From assembly GCF_003325375.1 (NCBI RefSeq), contig NZ_CP030862.1:3723501-3787500 (forward strand): DNA of 64,000 nt, in the 5' to 3' direction. Of the stretch, positions 40,825 through 49,915 are shown piece after piece; the first letter of the stretch is position 1; every line of letters begins with the position of its first letter. Source of the DNA: Streptomyces globosus. GTDB taxonomy: Bacteria > Actinomycetota > Actinomycetes > Streptomycetales > Streptomycetaceae. Position numbers and translations under genes: made by a program. The notes beneath the pieces were generated by a model. It saw nothing but the letters and a program-made list of their open reading frames with translations, was not told the DNA's origin and made no database searches.

Positions 40825-42155
40825 CGGGCGCGGCGGACACGGCGGACGCCGCACCGGGAGCGGGCGGGCCGTCGGAGGCGGAGCCGGGCGGGGCCGCGCC
40901 CGCGGCCGCCGACTCGGACGGGGACTCCGACCGGGGCCTGGACCTGGACAAGCTGTACGCCGCCCGGCTGCAGGCGGCGCGGGCCCGGCCGTATGTGGCG
41001 ACGGCCCTGTACGCCCTGCATGCCGTCCCGTCGCGGCAGGTGCCGACGATGGCGGTCGACCGGCACTGGCGGTGCTACGTCTCCCCCGGCTTCGTGGACC
41101 GCACGCCGGTGGAGGAGCTCGCCGCCGTGTGGGTGCACGAGGTGTCGCACCTGCTGCGGGACCACCACGGGCGCAGCGACCGGGTGGCGCGGCAGCAGGG
41201 CCTCACCGGCCGGGCCGAGCGGCTGCGGATGAACATCGCCGCCGACTGCGAGATCAACGACGACGCGTTCGGCGACGGGCTGGTCACGCCGGAGGGCGCC
41301 GTCCTGCCGGAGACGCTGCAGTTGCCGGAGGGGCAGCTGATGGAGGACTACCTCCGGCAGTTCCGGCTCGGACCGCAGTTCGGGCACCTGTCCTGGCTGG
41401 ACTGCGGCAGCGGCGCCGACGGGCTGGACCGGCAGTGGGACCTCGGTCGGGACGGGGCGCACGGGCTCAGTGCGCAGGAACGCGACGCGGTCCGGTTCCG
41501 TGTGGCGCAGGGCATCAAGGGCCGGCCGGGGAACGCCCCGCGGCAGTGGCAGCGGTGGGCGGAGGAGGCCTTCCATCCGCCGCAGCCCTGGCGGGACCTG
41601 CTGGGGGCGGCGATCCGCTCGGCCGTCTCCGGCTCGGGCGCCGGCGAGGACTACAGCTACGGCCGCCCCTCGCGGCGGTCGTCCGCACTGCGGGGCACGG
41701 TCCTGCCCAGCCTGCGGCGCCGGCCGCCGCAGGTCGCCGTGGTCATCGACACGTCGGGCTCGGTGAGCGACGCCGAGCTCGGCGGTGCGCTCCTCGAAGT
41801 CGCCGCGATATGCCGGGCCGTGGGCGGCCGCCGGGACCTGGTGACCGTACTGACCTGCGACGCCGCGGCCCGGGTCGTGGGGCCGCTGTGCCGGGCCGAG
41901 GGGATCCCGCTGGTCGGCGGCGGGGGCACGGACCTCCGCCGGGGCTTCGCGCGGGCGCTGCGGTCCCGCCCGCGGCCCGATGTCGTCGTGGCCCTCACCG
42001 ACGGCCAGACGCCCTGGCCGTCGGACCCCCCGCCGTGCCGGACGGTGGTGGGCCTCTTCCCCCGCCCGGCCCCGCCCGGCACCCCTTGCGAGGACGACCC
42101 CGACTACCGGCCGGACGAGCCGCCGCAGTGGGCCCGCGTGGTCACACTCGGCTGA
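40821..42155 (+). CDS. HExxH metallopeptidase-like and VWA-like protein (DUF2201)
   Basis: 444 residues. An acidic Ala/Pro tail (about 45) precedes a metallopeptidase-like domain with HEVSHLLRDHHGRSD near 109 (HExxH plus a third His), the DUF2201 N-terminal feature. The C-terminal VWA-like domain has the MIDAS-type DTSGSVSDAE near 309 and GGGTDLRRGF near 373. These pairs are typical MoxR partners. The start ATG 40821 overlaps the ATPase stop (ATGA), so the two are coupled. It may be a protease activated by the ATPase, or only a metal-binding adaptor. No substrate is known. Confidence 0.9.
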   Translation: MTGAADTADAAPGAGGPSEAEPGGAAPAAADSDGDSDRGLDLDKLYAARLQAARARPYVATALYALHAVPSRQVPTMAVDRHWRCYVSPGFVDRTPVEELAAVWVHEVSHLLRDHHGRSDRVARQQGLTGRAERLRMNIAADCEINDDAFGDGLVTPEGAVLPETLQLPEGQLMEDYLRQFRLGPQFGHLSWLDCGSGADGLDRQWDLGRDGAHGLSAQERDAVRFRVAQGIKGRPGNAPRQWQRWAEEAFHPPQPWRDLLGAAIRSAVSGSGAGEDYSYGRPSRRSSALRGTVLPSLRRRPPQVAVVIDTSGSVSDAELGGALLEVAAICRAVGGRRDLVTVLTCDAAARVVGPLCRAEGIPLVGGGGTDLRRGFARALRSRPRPDVVVALTDGQTPWPSDPPPCRTVVGLFPRPAPPGTPCEDDPDYRPDEPPQWARVVTLG

Positions 42156-42375
42156 CCCCGCCTGCGGGGCGATCGGTCCGCTGCTCGCCGTCGTCCGGTC
42201 AGGCCGACGCCGCAGAGCGGCCTCTCCGTACGGGGTCTGCACGACGCCCCGGTCGGCGGAACGGGGGACGGTGGGGGCGGCCGGGGGTGATGCGGGGCGT
42301 GTCGTGCGGGGGTGCCGGGCGGCCGAGGGGGACGATCGGCGTCCGTCGGGTCCCCCGCGGAGGAATGAGGACGGA

Positions 42376-43299
42376 ATGCGCGAGATCCGCTCCGGCGGCC
42401 GGCACGGGACCGGCTCTCCGTTGCGCGGGCGGGTCGCGGTCGTCACCGGTGCCGCCCGCGGGATCGGGGCGGCGCTGGCGCGGAACCTGTCGGAGTCCGG
42501 GATGCACGTGGCCCTGCTGGGCCGCGAGGAGGCGTCCCTGCGTGCCACGGCCGCCACCCTGCCGCACCGGAGCATCTGCTTCGAAGCGGACGTCACCGAC
42601 GACGCGGCCCTCCGCGCCGCCGCCCGCTACGTCGAGGAGCGGCTCGGGCCGGCCGGCGTGGTCGCCGCCAACGCGGGCATCGCCGTCGGCGGCCCGTTCG
42701 CCGACACCGCCGCCGACCTGTGGCAGCGGGTCATCGACGTCAACCTCACCGGGTCCGCCAACACCGCCCGCGCCTTCCTGCCCCACCTGACCCGCACGCG
42801 CGGCTACTTCCTCCAGGTCGCCTCGACCGCCGCGCTGGGCTCGGCGCCCATGATGAGCGCCTACTGCGCCTCCAAGGCGGGCGTGGAGTCGTTCGCACAG
42901 GCGCTGCGGGGCGAGGTCGAGCCGGACGGGGTCGCCGTCGGGATCGCCTACGTCCACTGGACCGGCACCGACATGATCAGCGGCATCGACGACCACCCCG
43001 TCCTGCGGGCCCTGCGCCGCCACCAGCCGGGCTTCGCCCGCCGCGTCCGCACCCCCGAGCAGGTCGCCGCCTGGCTCGCCGAGGGGATCGCCCGCCGCTC
43101 CCCGTCGGTGTACGCGCCGCCCTGGCTGCGCTGGTGCCAGCCGCTGCGGCCGCTGTTTCCGGCGGTGGTCGCCCGCATCGCCCGCCGCGAACTGCGCACC
43201 CGTACGCGCGCCGAACTGGCCGCGGACGTCGGTGTGCTGGGCGACGGCGGCCTCGCGGACTGGCACGCCCACCGGCACCCGGGGCACCGGGACGGCTGA
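42376..43299 (+). CDS. Short-chain dehydrogenase/reductase (SDR)
   Basis: 307 residues. NAD(P)-binding motif VTGAARGIGAALARNL near 23, NAG at ANAGIAVGG, catalytic Ser in VASTAALGS and YxxxK in YCASK (about 165). The C-terminus extends about 60 residues past the usual SDR end (APPWLRWCQPLRPLFPAVVA), resembling the fatty-acid/steroid-acting SDRs with a membrane-contact helix. ATG 42376 after GAGGACGGA. Substrate unknown. Convergent with the aldo/keto reductase at 43340. Confidence 0.9.
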   Translation: MREIRSGGRHGTGSPLRGRVAVVTGAARGIGAALARNLSESGMHVALLGREEASLRATAATLPHRSICFEADVTDDAALRAAARYVEERLGPAGVVAANAGIAVGGPFADTAADLWQRVIDVNLTGSANTARAFLPHLTRTRGYFLQVASTAALGSAPMMSAYCASKAGVESFAQALRGEVEPDGVAVGIAYVHWTGTDMISGIDDHPVLRALRRHQPGFARRVRTPEQVAAWLAEGIARRSPSVYAPPWLRWCQPLRPLFPAVVARIARRELRTRTRAELAADVGVLGDGGLADWHAHRHPGHRDG

Positions 43300-43339
43300 C
43301 CCCGCCCGCAGACACGGGTGCCCGGGCAGGCGTCAGGCG

Positions 43340-44392
43340 TCAGGCGGCTGCCGGGCGGTCCGCGGGCGGGCGCCTGCGCGCCGCGGTGTCGGTCAGCGAC
43401 GGCGGCTGCCAGACGCCGTCGGCCCGGTAGAGGTCGGTGCCGGGCGCCACGATCGCGTCGATGCGGTCGAGGGCCGCGTCGTCGAGCAGCAGGTCGGCCC
43501 CCTTGAGCAGGGAGGTCAGCTGGTCCATGGTGCGCGGGCCGATGATCACCGAGGTGACGGCCGGGTGGACGAGCGGGAACGCGACGGCCAGCTCCGGGAG
43601 GGTGCAGCCGATCTCCCCGGCCAGGGCGACGAGTTCCTCGACCGCCTCGAACTTGGCGGCGTTGCCCGGGAGGGCGGGGTCGAAGCGGTGCGGGGTGCGC
43701 GCGGCCCGGCCGGTGGTGAGGTCCACGGGCCGGCCCTGCCGGACGGCCCCGGAGAGGAACCCGGACGCGAGCGGCGACCACGTCAGGACGCCCATGCCGA
43801 GGCGCTGCGCGGTCGGCAGCACGGCCCGCTCGACGCCGCGCGCGAGGATCGAGTACGGGGGCTGCTCGGTGCGCATCCGCATCAGCCCGCGCCGCTCGGC
43901 GACATGGTGGGCCTCGACGAGGTCCTCCGCGGGGAACGCGGAGCAGCCGAACGCCCGGATCCTGCCGGCCGTCACCAGGTCGCCGAGGACGGACAGCGTC
44001 TCCTCGATGTCGGTGGTGTGGTCGGGGCGGTGCACCTGGTAGAGGTCGATCCAGTCGGTGTCCAGGCGCCGGAGACTGTCCTCGACGGCCTTCAGGATCC
44101 AGCGGCGGGAGTTCCCGCTGCGGTTGCGGCCCTCGCCGAGCGGGAAGTGCACCTTCGTGGCGAGGACGACGTCGTCGCGCCTTCCCTTGAGGGCCTTGCC
44201 GACGATCTCCTCGCTCTCGCCGGCCGAGTACATGTCGGCGGTGTCGACGAAGTTGACGCCTGCGTCGAGGGCGGTGTGGATGATGCGGGCGGCGTCTTCG
44301 TGGTCGGGGTTGCCGACGCCCCCGAACATCATCGTGCCGAGGCAGTGGGTGCTGACCTCGATGCCGGTCTTGCCGAGGACGCGGTAGCGCAT
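43340..44392 (-). CDS. Aldo/keto reductase
   Basis: 350 residues. Catalytic Asp/Tyr in VDTADMYSAGES near 50-55, Lys in VLATKVHFPLG near 80 and His in LYQVHRPDH near 118. It is the YghZ/GPR69-like AKR type (MRYRVLGKTGIEVSTHCLGT). It reduces aldehydes or ketones with NADPH, in the cytoplasm. The C-terminal 25 residues are an Arg/Pro tail. Start ATG 44392. Upstream a 238-bp gap with no clear gene. Confidence 0.93.
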   Translation of the reverse strand: MRYRVLGKTGIEVSTHCLGTMMFGGVGNPDHEDAARIIHTALDAGVNFVDTADMYSAGESEEIVGKALKGRRDDVVLATKVHFPLGEGRNRSGNSRRWILKAVEDSLRRLDTDWIDLYQVHRPDHTTDIEETLSVLGDLVTAGRIRAFGCSAFPAEDLVEAHHVAERRGLMRMRTEQPPYSILARGVERAVLPTAQRLGMGVLTWSPLASGFLSGAVRQGRPVDLTTGRAARTPHRFDPALPGNAAKFEAVEELVALAGEIGCTLPELAVAFPLVHPAVTSVIIGPRTMDQLTSLLKGADLLLDDAALDRIDAIVAPGTDLYRADGVWQPPSLTDTAARRRPPADRPAAA

Positions 44393-44630
44393 GCCGGTGC
44401 TCCGTCGCAGGTGGGGGTGGGTGGAAGCGGCGCCAGTCTAGGACTTGGAGCACACTCGACGGCAAGGTCCGCGGGCCGGACCCCCGCCGCCGGCCTGGCG
44501 GAGGACGCGGCGCGCGCGGGGCACGAACCGGCCGTCGCAGGGCGGCAGATGGCCGAGGGCCTGGAACGGGCCTGATCCCGGCCCGGTGTCCCGGTCGGCG
44601 CTGTCACACCCGTGCGGCAGGCTGCCTGTC

Positions 44631-45209
44631 ATGAGTGACCATCACCCCGGCGCAATGCCGTCCCCGGACCGGCCACGGGCCGGGACCGCCTGGTGCGGGC
44701 TGCTCGGCCGGAGGGTCGCCGAGGCCGTGGCGGCCGATGTCATGTCGGCGGCTTCGGTCTTCGACGGAGCCGACGCGCTGCCGGAGTCCGCCGACCGCGG
44801 GTTCGCGGTGCCTCTCGCGGCGGAGGTGTGGGTTTTCGACGACTCCCTCAGCCGTGTCCTGCTGGTCCGTCACCCGTGGCGCGGCTGGGTGGCGCCGGGC
44901 GGTCGCGTCGAGCCCGGCGAGACACCGAGGGAGGCGGCGCGGCGTGAGCTGTTCGAGGAGACGGGCGTGCGGGCGAGGCTGTTGGCGGAACCGGCTGCGG
45001 CCACCGTCCGTTCCTACCGTGCGGGCGCGCCGGCGTGTCTGGGGCTGTCGTATGCGGCGGTCGTGGACGGGGCGGTCCCGCTCGTCGCCGAGGACGGGCA
45101 GGCCGTGGCGTGGACATCGCTGCGGCGGGGATGGACCGGGTGGTTTCCCGAGGACGTGGCGCGGGTGCGCCGGTACGCCGGGCGGCTGCGTGGCGGTGCC
45201 GGGGACTGA
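44631..45209 (+). CDS. NUDIX hydrolase
   Basis: 192 residues. The Nudix box starts GGRVEPGETPREAARRELFE and runs ETGV, near residues 90-113, a canonical GX5EX7REUXEEXGU. A longer than usual N-terminal region (about 65 residues, ADVMSAASVFDGADALPESA) precedes the fold; homologues use this as a dimer or substrate arm. ATG 44631. A 148-bp spacer follows before the DUF6458 gene on the same strand. Confidence 0.9.
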   Translation: MSDHHPGAMPSPDRPRAGTAWCGLLGRRVAEAVAADVMSAASVFDGADALPESADRGFAVPLAAEVWVFDDSLSRVLLVRHPWRGWVAPGGRVEPGETPREAARRELFEETGVRARLLAEPAAATVRSYRAGAPACLGLSYAAVVDGAVPLVAEDGQAVAWTSLRRGWTGWFPEDVARVRRYAGRLRGGAGD

Positions 45210-45357
45210 AGTGCGCGGACCTGCCTGCATCGGGAGGCGGTTCGGGGGCAGGAGCGGGGCTGTGAAGTCCGTTCGGCACATCGTCTCGTTCCCGCGGGTC
45301 GCCGCGGCGGCCGGTGTGCCGGTCCAACCACCTCGCCCGAACGCGGAGGAGCACCCC

Positions 45358-45573
45358 ATGCGCGGCATAGGCGGCTGCATCGCACTGATCCTGGTGGGGG
45401 CGATCCTCACCTTCGCAAGCGACTGGAAGATGGAGGGCGTCAACCTGGACGTCGTCGGACTGCTCATGATGGGCACCGGCATTCTGGGTCTGGCGGTGTA
45501 CGCGAGCGTCCTGCGGCGGCGGCGCGTCTCGGCGGTCGTGCCGGTCGTCGAGGAGACCCGGGAGCGCCCCTGA
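45358..45573 (+). CDS. DUF6458-family small membrane protein
   Basis: 71 residues with two membrane segments, GGCIALILVGAILTFASDW and LDVVGLLMMGTGILGLAVYA, then a basic tail RRRRVSAVV. ATG 45358 after GGAGGAGCACCCC. From memory this is DUF6458, a common actinobacterial protein with no known role. Confidence 0.85.
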   Translation: MRGIGGCIALILVGAILTFASDWKMEGVNLDVVGLLMMGTGILGLAVYASVLRRRRVSAVVPVVEETRERP

Positions 45574-45593
45574 CCGCCGCCGGCCTTCGGCCG

Positions 45594-46490
45594 TCACCGG
45601 CCGGCCGGGACCGGGGTGAGGCGGTAGGAGTCCCCCCGGCGGACGACGCGCCCGGCGGTGGGCGGCGCGAAGTGCGTTCCCAGCAGCAGGGTGTCGGTGC
45701 CGGCCAGTGAGGCCAGGAGTTCGCGCCGGGTGGCTTCGGCGAGCTCGGGGTCGATGTCGGCGCACGAACCGATGCCGGGGCGGGCCACCTGGACGGGGTG
45801 GTGGATGCAGTCGCCGGTGATCACCGCCGTACCGCCGCGGCCGGCCACCTCGACGGCCGTGTGTCCGGGGGTGTGGCCCGGAGTGGGCAGGAGTCTCACC
45901 TGCGGCGTGATGCCGACGCCCCCTGCCGGGACGTCGACGAGGTCGAGCAGGCCCGCCTCCTCCACCGGGACCACCGAGTCGAGGAACATCCGGCGGCGGG
46001 CTTCGTCCATGGCGTGTCCGGCCCAGAACTCCCGTTCCGTGCGGGAGGCGACGTAGCGGGCGTGGGGGAAGGTCGGGATCCACCTTCCGTTCTGCTTGCG
46101 GGTGTTCCAGCCGACGTGGTCGGCGTGGAGGTGGGTGAGGAGGACCAGGTCGACGGCTTCCGGCGGGTAGCCGGCCGCGGTGAGGCGCTCCAGGTAGCCG
46201 GTGTCCAGGTCGTGCCAGGCGGGGTTGGCCCGCTGCTTGCCGTTGCCGATGCCGGTGTCGACGAGGACGCGCAGCCCGCCTGCGGTGAACGCGAAGCTGT
46301 GGCTGTCGAGGTGCAGGACGCCCGCGCCGTCCGCGAAGTGGGGGCGCAGCCAGTCCTCGCCGGCGACGACCTCAGGGGTGGCGGCAGGCAGCAGCCACGG
46401 CCCGGTGGCGGGCGGCAGGGGCGTTTCGTCGATGCGGTGGACGGTGATGTCGTCGCCTACGGTCCAGGCCGGTCCGGTGGTGGTGCTCAC
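45594..46490 (-). CDS. MBL-fold metallo-hydrolase
   Basis: 298 residues. Metal motif LLTHLHADHVGW near residue 110 (HxHxDH), then His in PTPGHTPGHTAVE near 200, Asp in VITGDCIHHP near 222 and His in GTHFAPP near 273: the full dinuclear zinc set. N-terminal leader suits lactonase-like or hydrolase members of the AHL-lactonase/YtnP type. GTG 46490 follows GAGGAGACG. It is divergent from the AtzG/amidase pair, so the inverted repeat at 46557-46577 may control both. Substrate unknown. Confidence 0.92.
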   Translation of the reverse strand: MSTTTGPAWTVGDDITVHRIDETPLPPATGPWLLPAATPEVVAGEDWLRPHFADGAGVLHLDSHSFAFTAGGLRVLVDTGIGNGKQRANPAWHDLDTGYLERLTAAGYPPEAVDLVLLTHLHADHVGWNTRKQNGRWIPTFPHARYVASRTEREFWAGHAMDEARRRMFLDSVVPVEEAGLLDLVDVPAGGVGITPQVRLLPTPGHTPGHTAVEVAGRGGTAVITGDCIHHPVQVARPGIGSCADIDPELAEATRRELLASLAGTDTLLLGTHFAPPTAGRVVRRGDSYRLTPVPAGR

Positions 46491-46556
46491 GGTTGTTCGT
46501 CTCCTCGGCGCGGTGCGGGCCCTGCAACGGCGGTCATGGACGGGCCTCTTGACGCT

Positions 46557-46577
46557 AAACGCAATCCGTTTGCGTTT
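46557..46577. promoter_or_regulatory. Operator-like inverted repeat AAACGCAA-N5-TTGCGTTT
   Basis: Perfect 8-bp arms with spacer TCCGT, in the 147-bp divergent spacer. A related imperfect repeat, GCAAA-N9-TTTGC, lies at 46606-46624, just before the AtzG-like start. The TetR gene at 48297 is the nearest candidate binder. Confidence 0.65.
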
Positions 46578-46637
46578 GGCCACCGTACGGCCTTAGAGTC
46601 CAAATGCAAACTCTTGGCTTTTGCGTGAGAGGAATCC

Positions 46638-46853
46638 ATGCCGGACACCGACCCCGAACCGACGGCTGCACAGGCGGCCTTGTGGGCCGCCCGCGCCGGG
46701 CTCCCCCTGCCCCCCGGCCGCCGGGCCGCCGCAGCCGCGGCGGCCCGCCACATCCACTCCGTCGTCGTCGTCCTGCGGGAGCTCGACTTCGCGGACACCC
46801 CGCCTGCCTTCGCCTACCGCGCACACCAGGAGGCCCCCGATGCAGCCGTGTGA
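46638..46853 (+). CDS. AtzG-like small subunit
   Basis: 71 residues. AGLPLPPGRRAAAAAAARHI then VLRELDFADTPPAFAYRA matches the AtzG (DUF4089) type: a short helical protein that binds and stabilises the amidase AtzE in cyanuric acid/biuret degradation. The sequence ends in FAYRAHQEAP. It overlaps the amidase start by 14 bp, so the two are made together. ATG 46638 after GAGAGGAATCC. Confidence 0.8.
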   Translation: MPDTDPEPTAAQAALWAARAGLPLPPGRRAAAAAAARHIHSVVVVLRELDFADTPPAFAYRAHQEAPDAAV

Positions 46854-48234
46854 ACTGAGCCTCGCGGAGGCGGCGGAGGCCATCCGCACCCGCCGCCTCT
46901 CCCCCGTCGAGCTGACGGACTCCGTCCTCCGGCGCCTCGAACTCACGGAGCCGCGCCTGAACGCGTACGCCGCGGTCACCGCCGAGCGCGCCCGGGCCGA
47001 CGCTCGCACCGCGGCACGCGAGATCGCGGCCGGCCGCCGCCGCGGCCCGCTGCACGGCATCCCGATGGGCCTGAAGGACCTCATCGACGTGGCCGGCGTG
47101 CCGACTTCGGCCGGCTCCCGGGTGCGCACCGGTCACCGCGCCCGGGCCGACAGCACGGTCGCCGCACGCCTGGCGGCGGCGGGCGCCGTCCTGCTCGGCA
47201 AGACCCACACCCACGAGTTCGCGTACGGCCTCACCACCCCGCAGACCCGGAACGCCGTGGACCCCGGCCGGATCGCAGGCGGGTCCAGCGGCGGGTCCGC
47301 GGTCGCCGTGGCGGCCGGCTCCGCGACCTTCGCCGTCGGAACCGACACCGGCGGCTCGATCCGGGTGCCCGCCGCCCTGAACGGCGTCGTCGGCCTCAAG
47401 CCGACGCACGGCCTCGTCCCCCGCCACGGCGTGACGTCCCTGTCCTGGTCCCTCGACCACGTCGGCCCGATCACCCGTACCGTCCGGGACGCCGGCCTCG
47501 TCCTCGACGCGCTGGCAGGCCACGACCCGCGCGACCCCGCCTCGATCGCCGCACCGCTCGCCGCCGACCGCCGGCCGCCCGCCGGCACCGGGCTCGCGGG
47601 GCTGCGGATCGGCGTGCCGCGCACCTACTACTTCGACCGCGTCGACGCGGACGTCGAGGCCGCCGTCCGGCGGGCCATCGACGGCCTCCGCGGGCTCGGC
47701 GCCCGCCTCGTCGGCGTCGACATCCCCATGGCCCGCCACATCCAGGCCGTCCAGTGGAGCCTGATGGTGCCCGAGGCCACCGCGTACCACGAACGCACCC
47801 TGCGCACCGTGCCCGAGCTGTACCAGGACGACGTCCGCGTCCTGCTGGAGGCCGGCGCGCTCATGCCGGCCGGCGACTACCTGCGCGCGCAGCGCGCCCG
47901 CACCCTCATGCGGCGGGAGTGGTCCCGCCTGCTCCGGGGCGTCCACCTCGTCGCCGCGCCCGCCGTCCCGACGACCGCGGTGCGGGCGGGGCAGGAGTGC
48001 GTCACCTGGTCCGACGGCACCACGGAGGCCGTCTCGGACGCCTACGTGCGCCTCTCCTCCCCCGCCAACATCACCGGCTTCCCCGCTCTCACCGTGCCCG
48101 TCGGACGCGACGCCTCCGGCCTGCCCGTCGGCATGCAGCTGCTGGGGCGGCCGCTGGGCGAGGAGGTACTCCTGCGCGTCGGGCACGCGTACGAGCAGGC
48201 CCGCGAGGCCGACCGCCCGGCACACGCCGCGTAG
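46840..48234 (+). CDS. Amidase-signature hydrolase (AtzE/AtzF-like)
   Basis: 464 residues. Catalytic Lys in GLKDLIDVAG near 79; cis-Ser and nucleophile Ser in GGSSGGSAVAVAAGS and GTDTGGSIRVPA (about 148-178), the Ser-cisSer-Lys triad. The upstream partner looks like AtzG, so 1-carboxybiuret or a related amide is a possible substrate; other amidases (GatA-like) share the motifs. ATG 46840 after AGGAGG. Same operon as the small subunit; a TetR gene follows. Confidence 0.93.
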   Translation: MQPCELSLAEAAEAIRTRRLSPVELTDSVLRRLELTEPRLNAYAAVTAERARADARTAAREIAAGRRRGPLHGIPMGLKDLIDVAGVPTSAGSRVRTGHRARADSTVAARLAAAGAVLLGKTHTHEFAYGLTTPQTRNAVDPGRIAGGSSGGSAVAVAAGSATFAVGTDTGGSIRVPAALNGVVGLKPTHGLVPRHGVTSLSWSLDHVGPITRTVRDAGLVLDALAGHDPRDPASIAAPLAADRRPPAGTGLAGLRIGVPRTYYFDRVDADVEAAVRRAIDGLRGLGARLVGVDIPMARHIQAVQWSLMVPEATAYHERTLRTVPELYQDDVRVLLEAGALMPAGDYLRAQRARTLMRREWSRLLRGVHLVAAPAVPTTAVRAGQECVTWSDGTTEAVSDAYVRLSSPANITGFPALTVPVGRDASGLPVGMQLLGRPLGEEVLLRVGHAYEQAREADRPAHAA

Positions 48235-48296
48235 CCCCGGCACCCGGCCGGGCACCCCGCCGGAAAAAGCCACGCCTTTGCCTTAAGGTGGTGCGT

Positions 48297-48860
48297 GTGA
48301 GCAGGCAGATGGTGCGTCCGGGCGGGCGCAGCGCGCGGGTCCAGGCGTCCGTGCACGCCGCGGTGCGCGAACTCACCGCCGAGGTGGGCCGGGACGCCCT
48401 CACGGTCCCGCTGATCGCCCAGCGTGCCGGTGTCACCCCCTCGACGGTCTACCGCCGCTGGGGCGACCTGCAGGAGCTGCTGTCGGACGTGGCCGTGGAG
48501 CGCCTCCGGCCCGACACCGCCCCGGCCGACCACGGCACGCTGGCCGCCGACCTGACGGCCTGGGCAGAGCAGTTCCTCGACGAGATGTCCTCCCCCGCCG
48601 GCCGCGCCTACGTCCGCGACGCGCTGCTCGGCGACCCGGACGGCGGCAACGCCGGCCAGTGCTCGGCCTACGCCGCCGGGCACATCGGCGTCATCCTCGA
48701 ACGGGCGGCCGCCCGGGGCGAGCGGGCACCGGACACGGAAGCGGTCATCGACCGCGTCGTCGCACCACTGGTGTACCGCATCCTGTTCCGGCCGGACGGC
48801 CTGGACACGGCCCGCGCCCGCGCCCTCGTGGTCTCGCTCCTGGCCCCGGCGCCCCGCTGA
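48297..48860 (+). CDS. TetR-family regulator of the amidase region
   Basis: 187 residues. N-terminal HTH: VHAAVRELTAEVGRDALTVP then LIAQRAGVTPSTVYRRWGD (about residues 18-62). The C-terminal domain is of the TetR_C_11 type (GTLAADLTAWAEQFLDEMSS). Start GTG 48297 after AAGGTGG; another GTG at 48291 is possible. It follows the amidase by 62 bp on the same strand and likely controls the divergent promoter with the AAACGCAA repeat. Confidence 0.88.
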   Translation: MSRQMVRPGGRSARVQASVHAAVRELTAEVGRDALTVPLIAQRAGVTPSTVYRRWGDLQELLSDVAVERLRPDTAPADHGTLAADLTAWAEQFLDEMSSPAGRAYVRDALLGDPDGGNAGQCSAYAAGHIGVILERAAARGERAPDTEAVIDRVVAPLVYRILFRPDGLDTARARALVVSLLAPAPR

Positions 48861-49102
48861 CGGGACGCCCACCTCCCCGCCGCGCCCGGTGGCGGTGTCG
48901 GCCCGGGCGAGGGCCGCGGGGACCTCGGCGGCGAGTCCGCCGGCGGCCAGGAGGGTGTCGAGGCGCAGGAGGTCCCGGCGGCCCGGCCCCGTGCCGGCGG
49001 CGGCGCGGTGTGCCGCGGGGCGGGGGAGGTGCCGTCCATCGGGTCGCCTTTCCGTTCTCCGGCGGAGGAGGGGTGACGCGGATCCGGCGAGTGGGGTCGG
49101 GG

Positions 49103-49894
49103 TCAGCGGGCGTCGCGCTGGGCGGTCACGATGTCGTTGAGGGTGCGCTCGACACCCATGCGGCCCTGCACCCTTTCGGCGAAGGCGGGGAACTGCCCGG
49201 CGATCGCGCTCAGCAGCTTCAACTCGGCCGGGGCGACGTTGACTTCGCACAGGTTCCGCTCGACGGCGCGGACGAGGCCGTCGCATACCTGCGCCGGGGA
49301 GACCGTGCGCATCCCGGCCGGCGGCTTGGCGCCCGTCGCGGCGAACATGCCGGCGTCGCGGACGAATCCGGGCTGGACGAGGGACACGCCGACGCCCGTA
49401 CCGTGCAGGTCCTGGCGGAAGGCGAGGGCGAAGCCGCGCAGCCCGAACTTCGTCGCGCTGTAGAGCGCGGAGGACCTGGTGGCCGCCTTGCCGGAGATGG
49501 AGCCGACGAACGCGATGTGGCCGCGGCGGGCCCGGACCATGCGCGGCGCGAGGAGCCGGGCGAGGAGGACGGGCGCGTGCAGGTTCACGGCGAGGGCGCG
49601 TTCCACCTGGGCCGGGGTGTAGTCGAGTACGTCGCCGCTGGAGGGGAGGGCGGCGTTCGCGACGAGGACGTCGACGTCGCCGCACTCCTCGGCGAGGCGC
49701 TCCACGTCGGCGGGGTCGGCCAGGTCGGCGACGACGGCGCGGGCTGCGAACCGGTCGGCGACGGCCTGCAGCGCGTCCTTCCTGCGGCCGGTGAGCACGA
49801 GGGAGGCACCCCTGCCGGCGAGTGCTCCGGCGAGCTCCGTCCCGAGGCCGCCGGTGGCTCCGGTCAGCAGAACCGTCGATCCGTCGAATCGCAT
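49103..49894 (-). CDS. Short-chain dehydrogenase/reductase
   Basis: 263 residues. TGATGGLGTELAGALAGRG near 11, DVDVLVANAALP near 80, Ser in GSISGKAATRS, YSATK (Tyr near 150). The family fits the DltE-like/YqjQ oxidoreductases. Start ATG 49894. It is divergent from the TetR gene at 50029, with a perfect palindrome between them, so it is likely repressed by that TetR. Substrate unknown. Confidence 0.92.
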   Translation of the reverse strand: MRFDGSTVLLTGATGGLGTELAGALAGRGASLVLTGRRKDALQAVADRFAARAVVADLADPADVERLAEECGDVDVLVANAALPSSGDVLDYTPAQVERALAVNLHAPVLLARLLAPRMVRARRGHIAFVGSISGKAATRSSALYSATKFGLRGFALAFRQDLHGTGVGVSLVQPGFVRDAGMFAATGAKPPAGMRTVSPAQVCDGLVRAVERNLCEVNVAPAELKLLSAIAGQFPAFAERVQGRMGVERTLNDIVTAQRDAR

Positions 49895-49915
49895 CCGTGG
49901 TCGCCCTCTCCCCTT

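Noticed and set aside
44393..44630. Possible short gene between the aldo/keto reductase and the NUDIX gene
   Set aside because: A frame ending at 44575 (AGLAEDAARAGHEPAVAGRQ) looks faintly coding but has no start or RBS.
48861..49102. Coding-like minus-strand stretch (DLLRLDTLLAAGGLAAEVPA) after the TetR gene
   Set aside because: Too short, no start or stop in context, no recognised family; at most a remnant.
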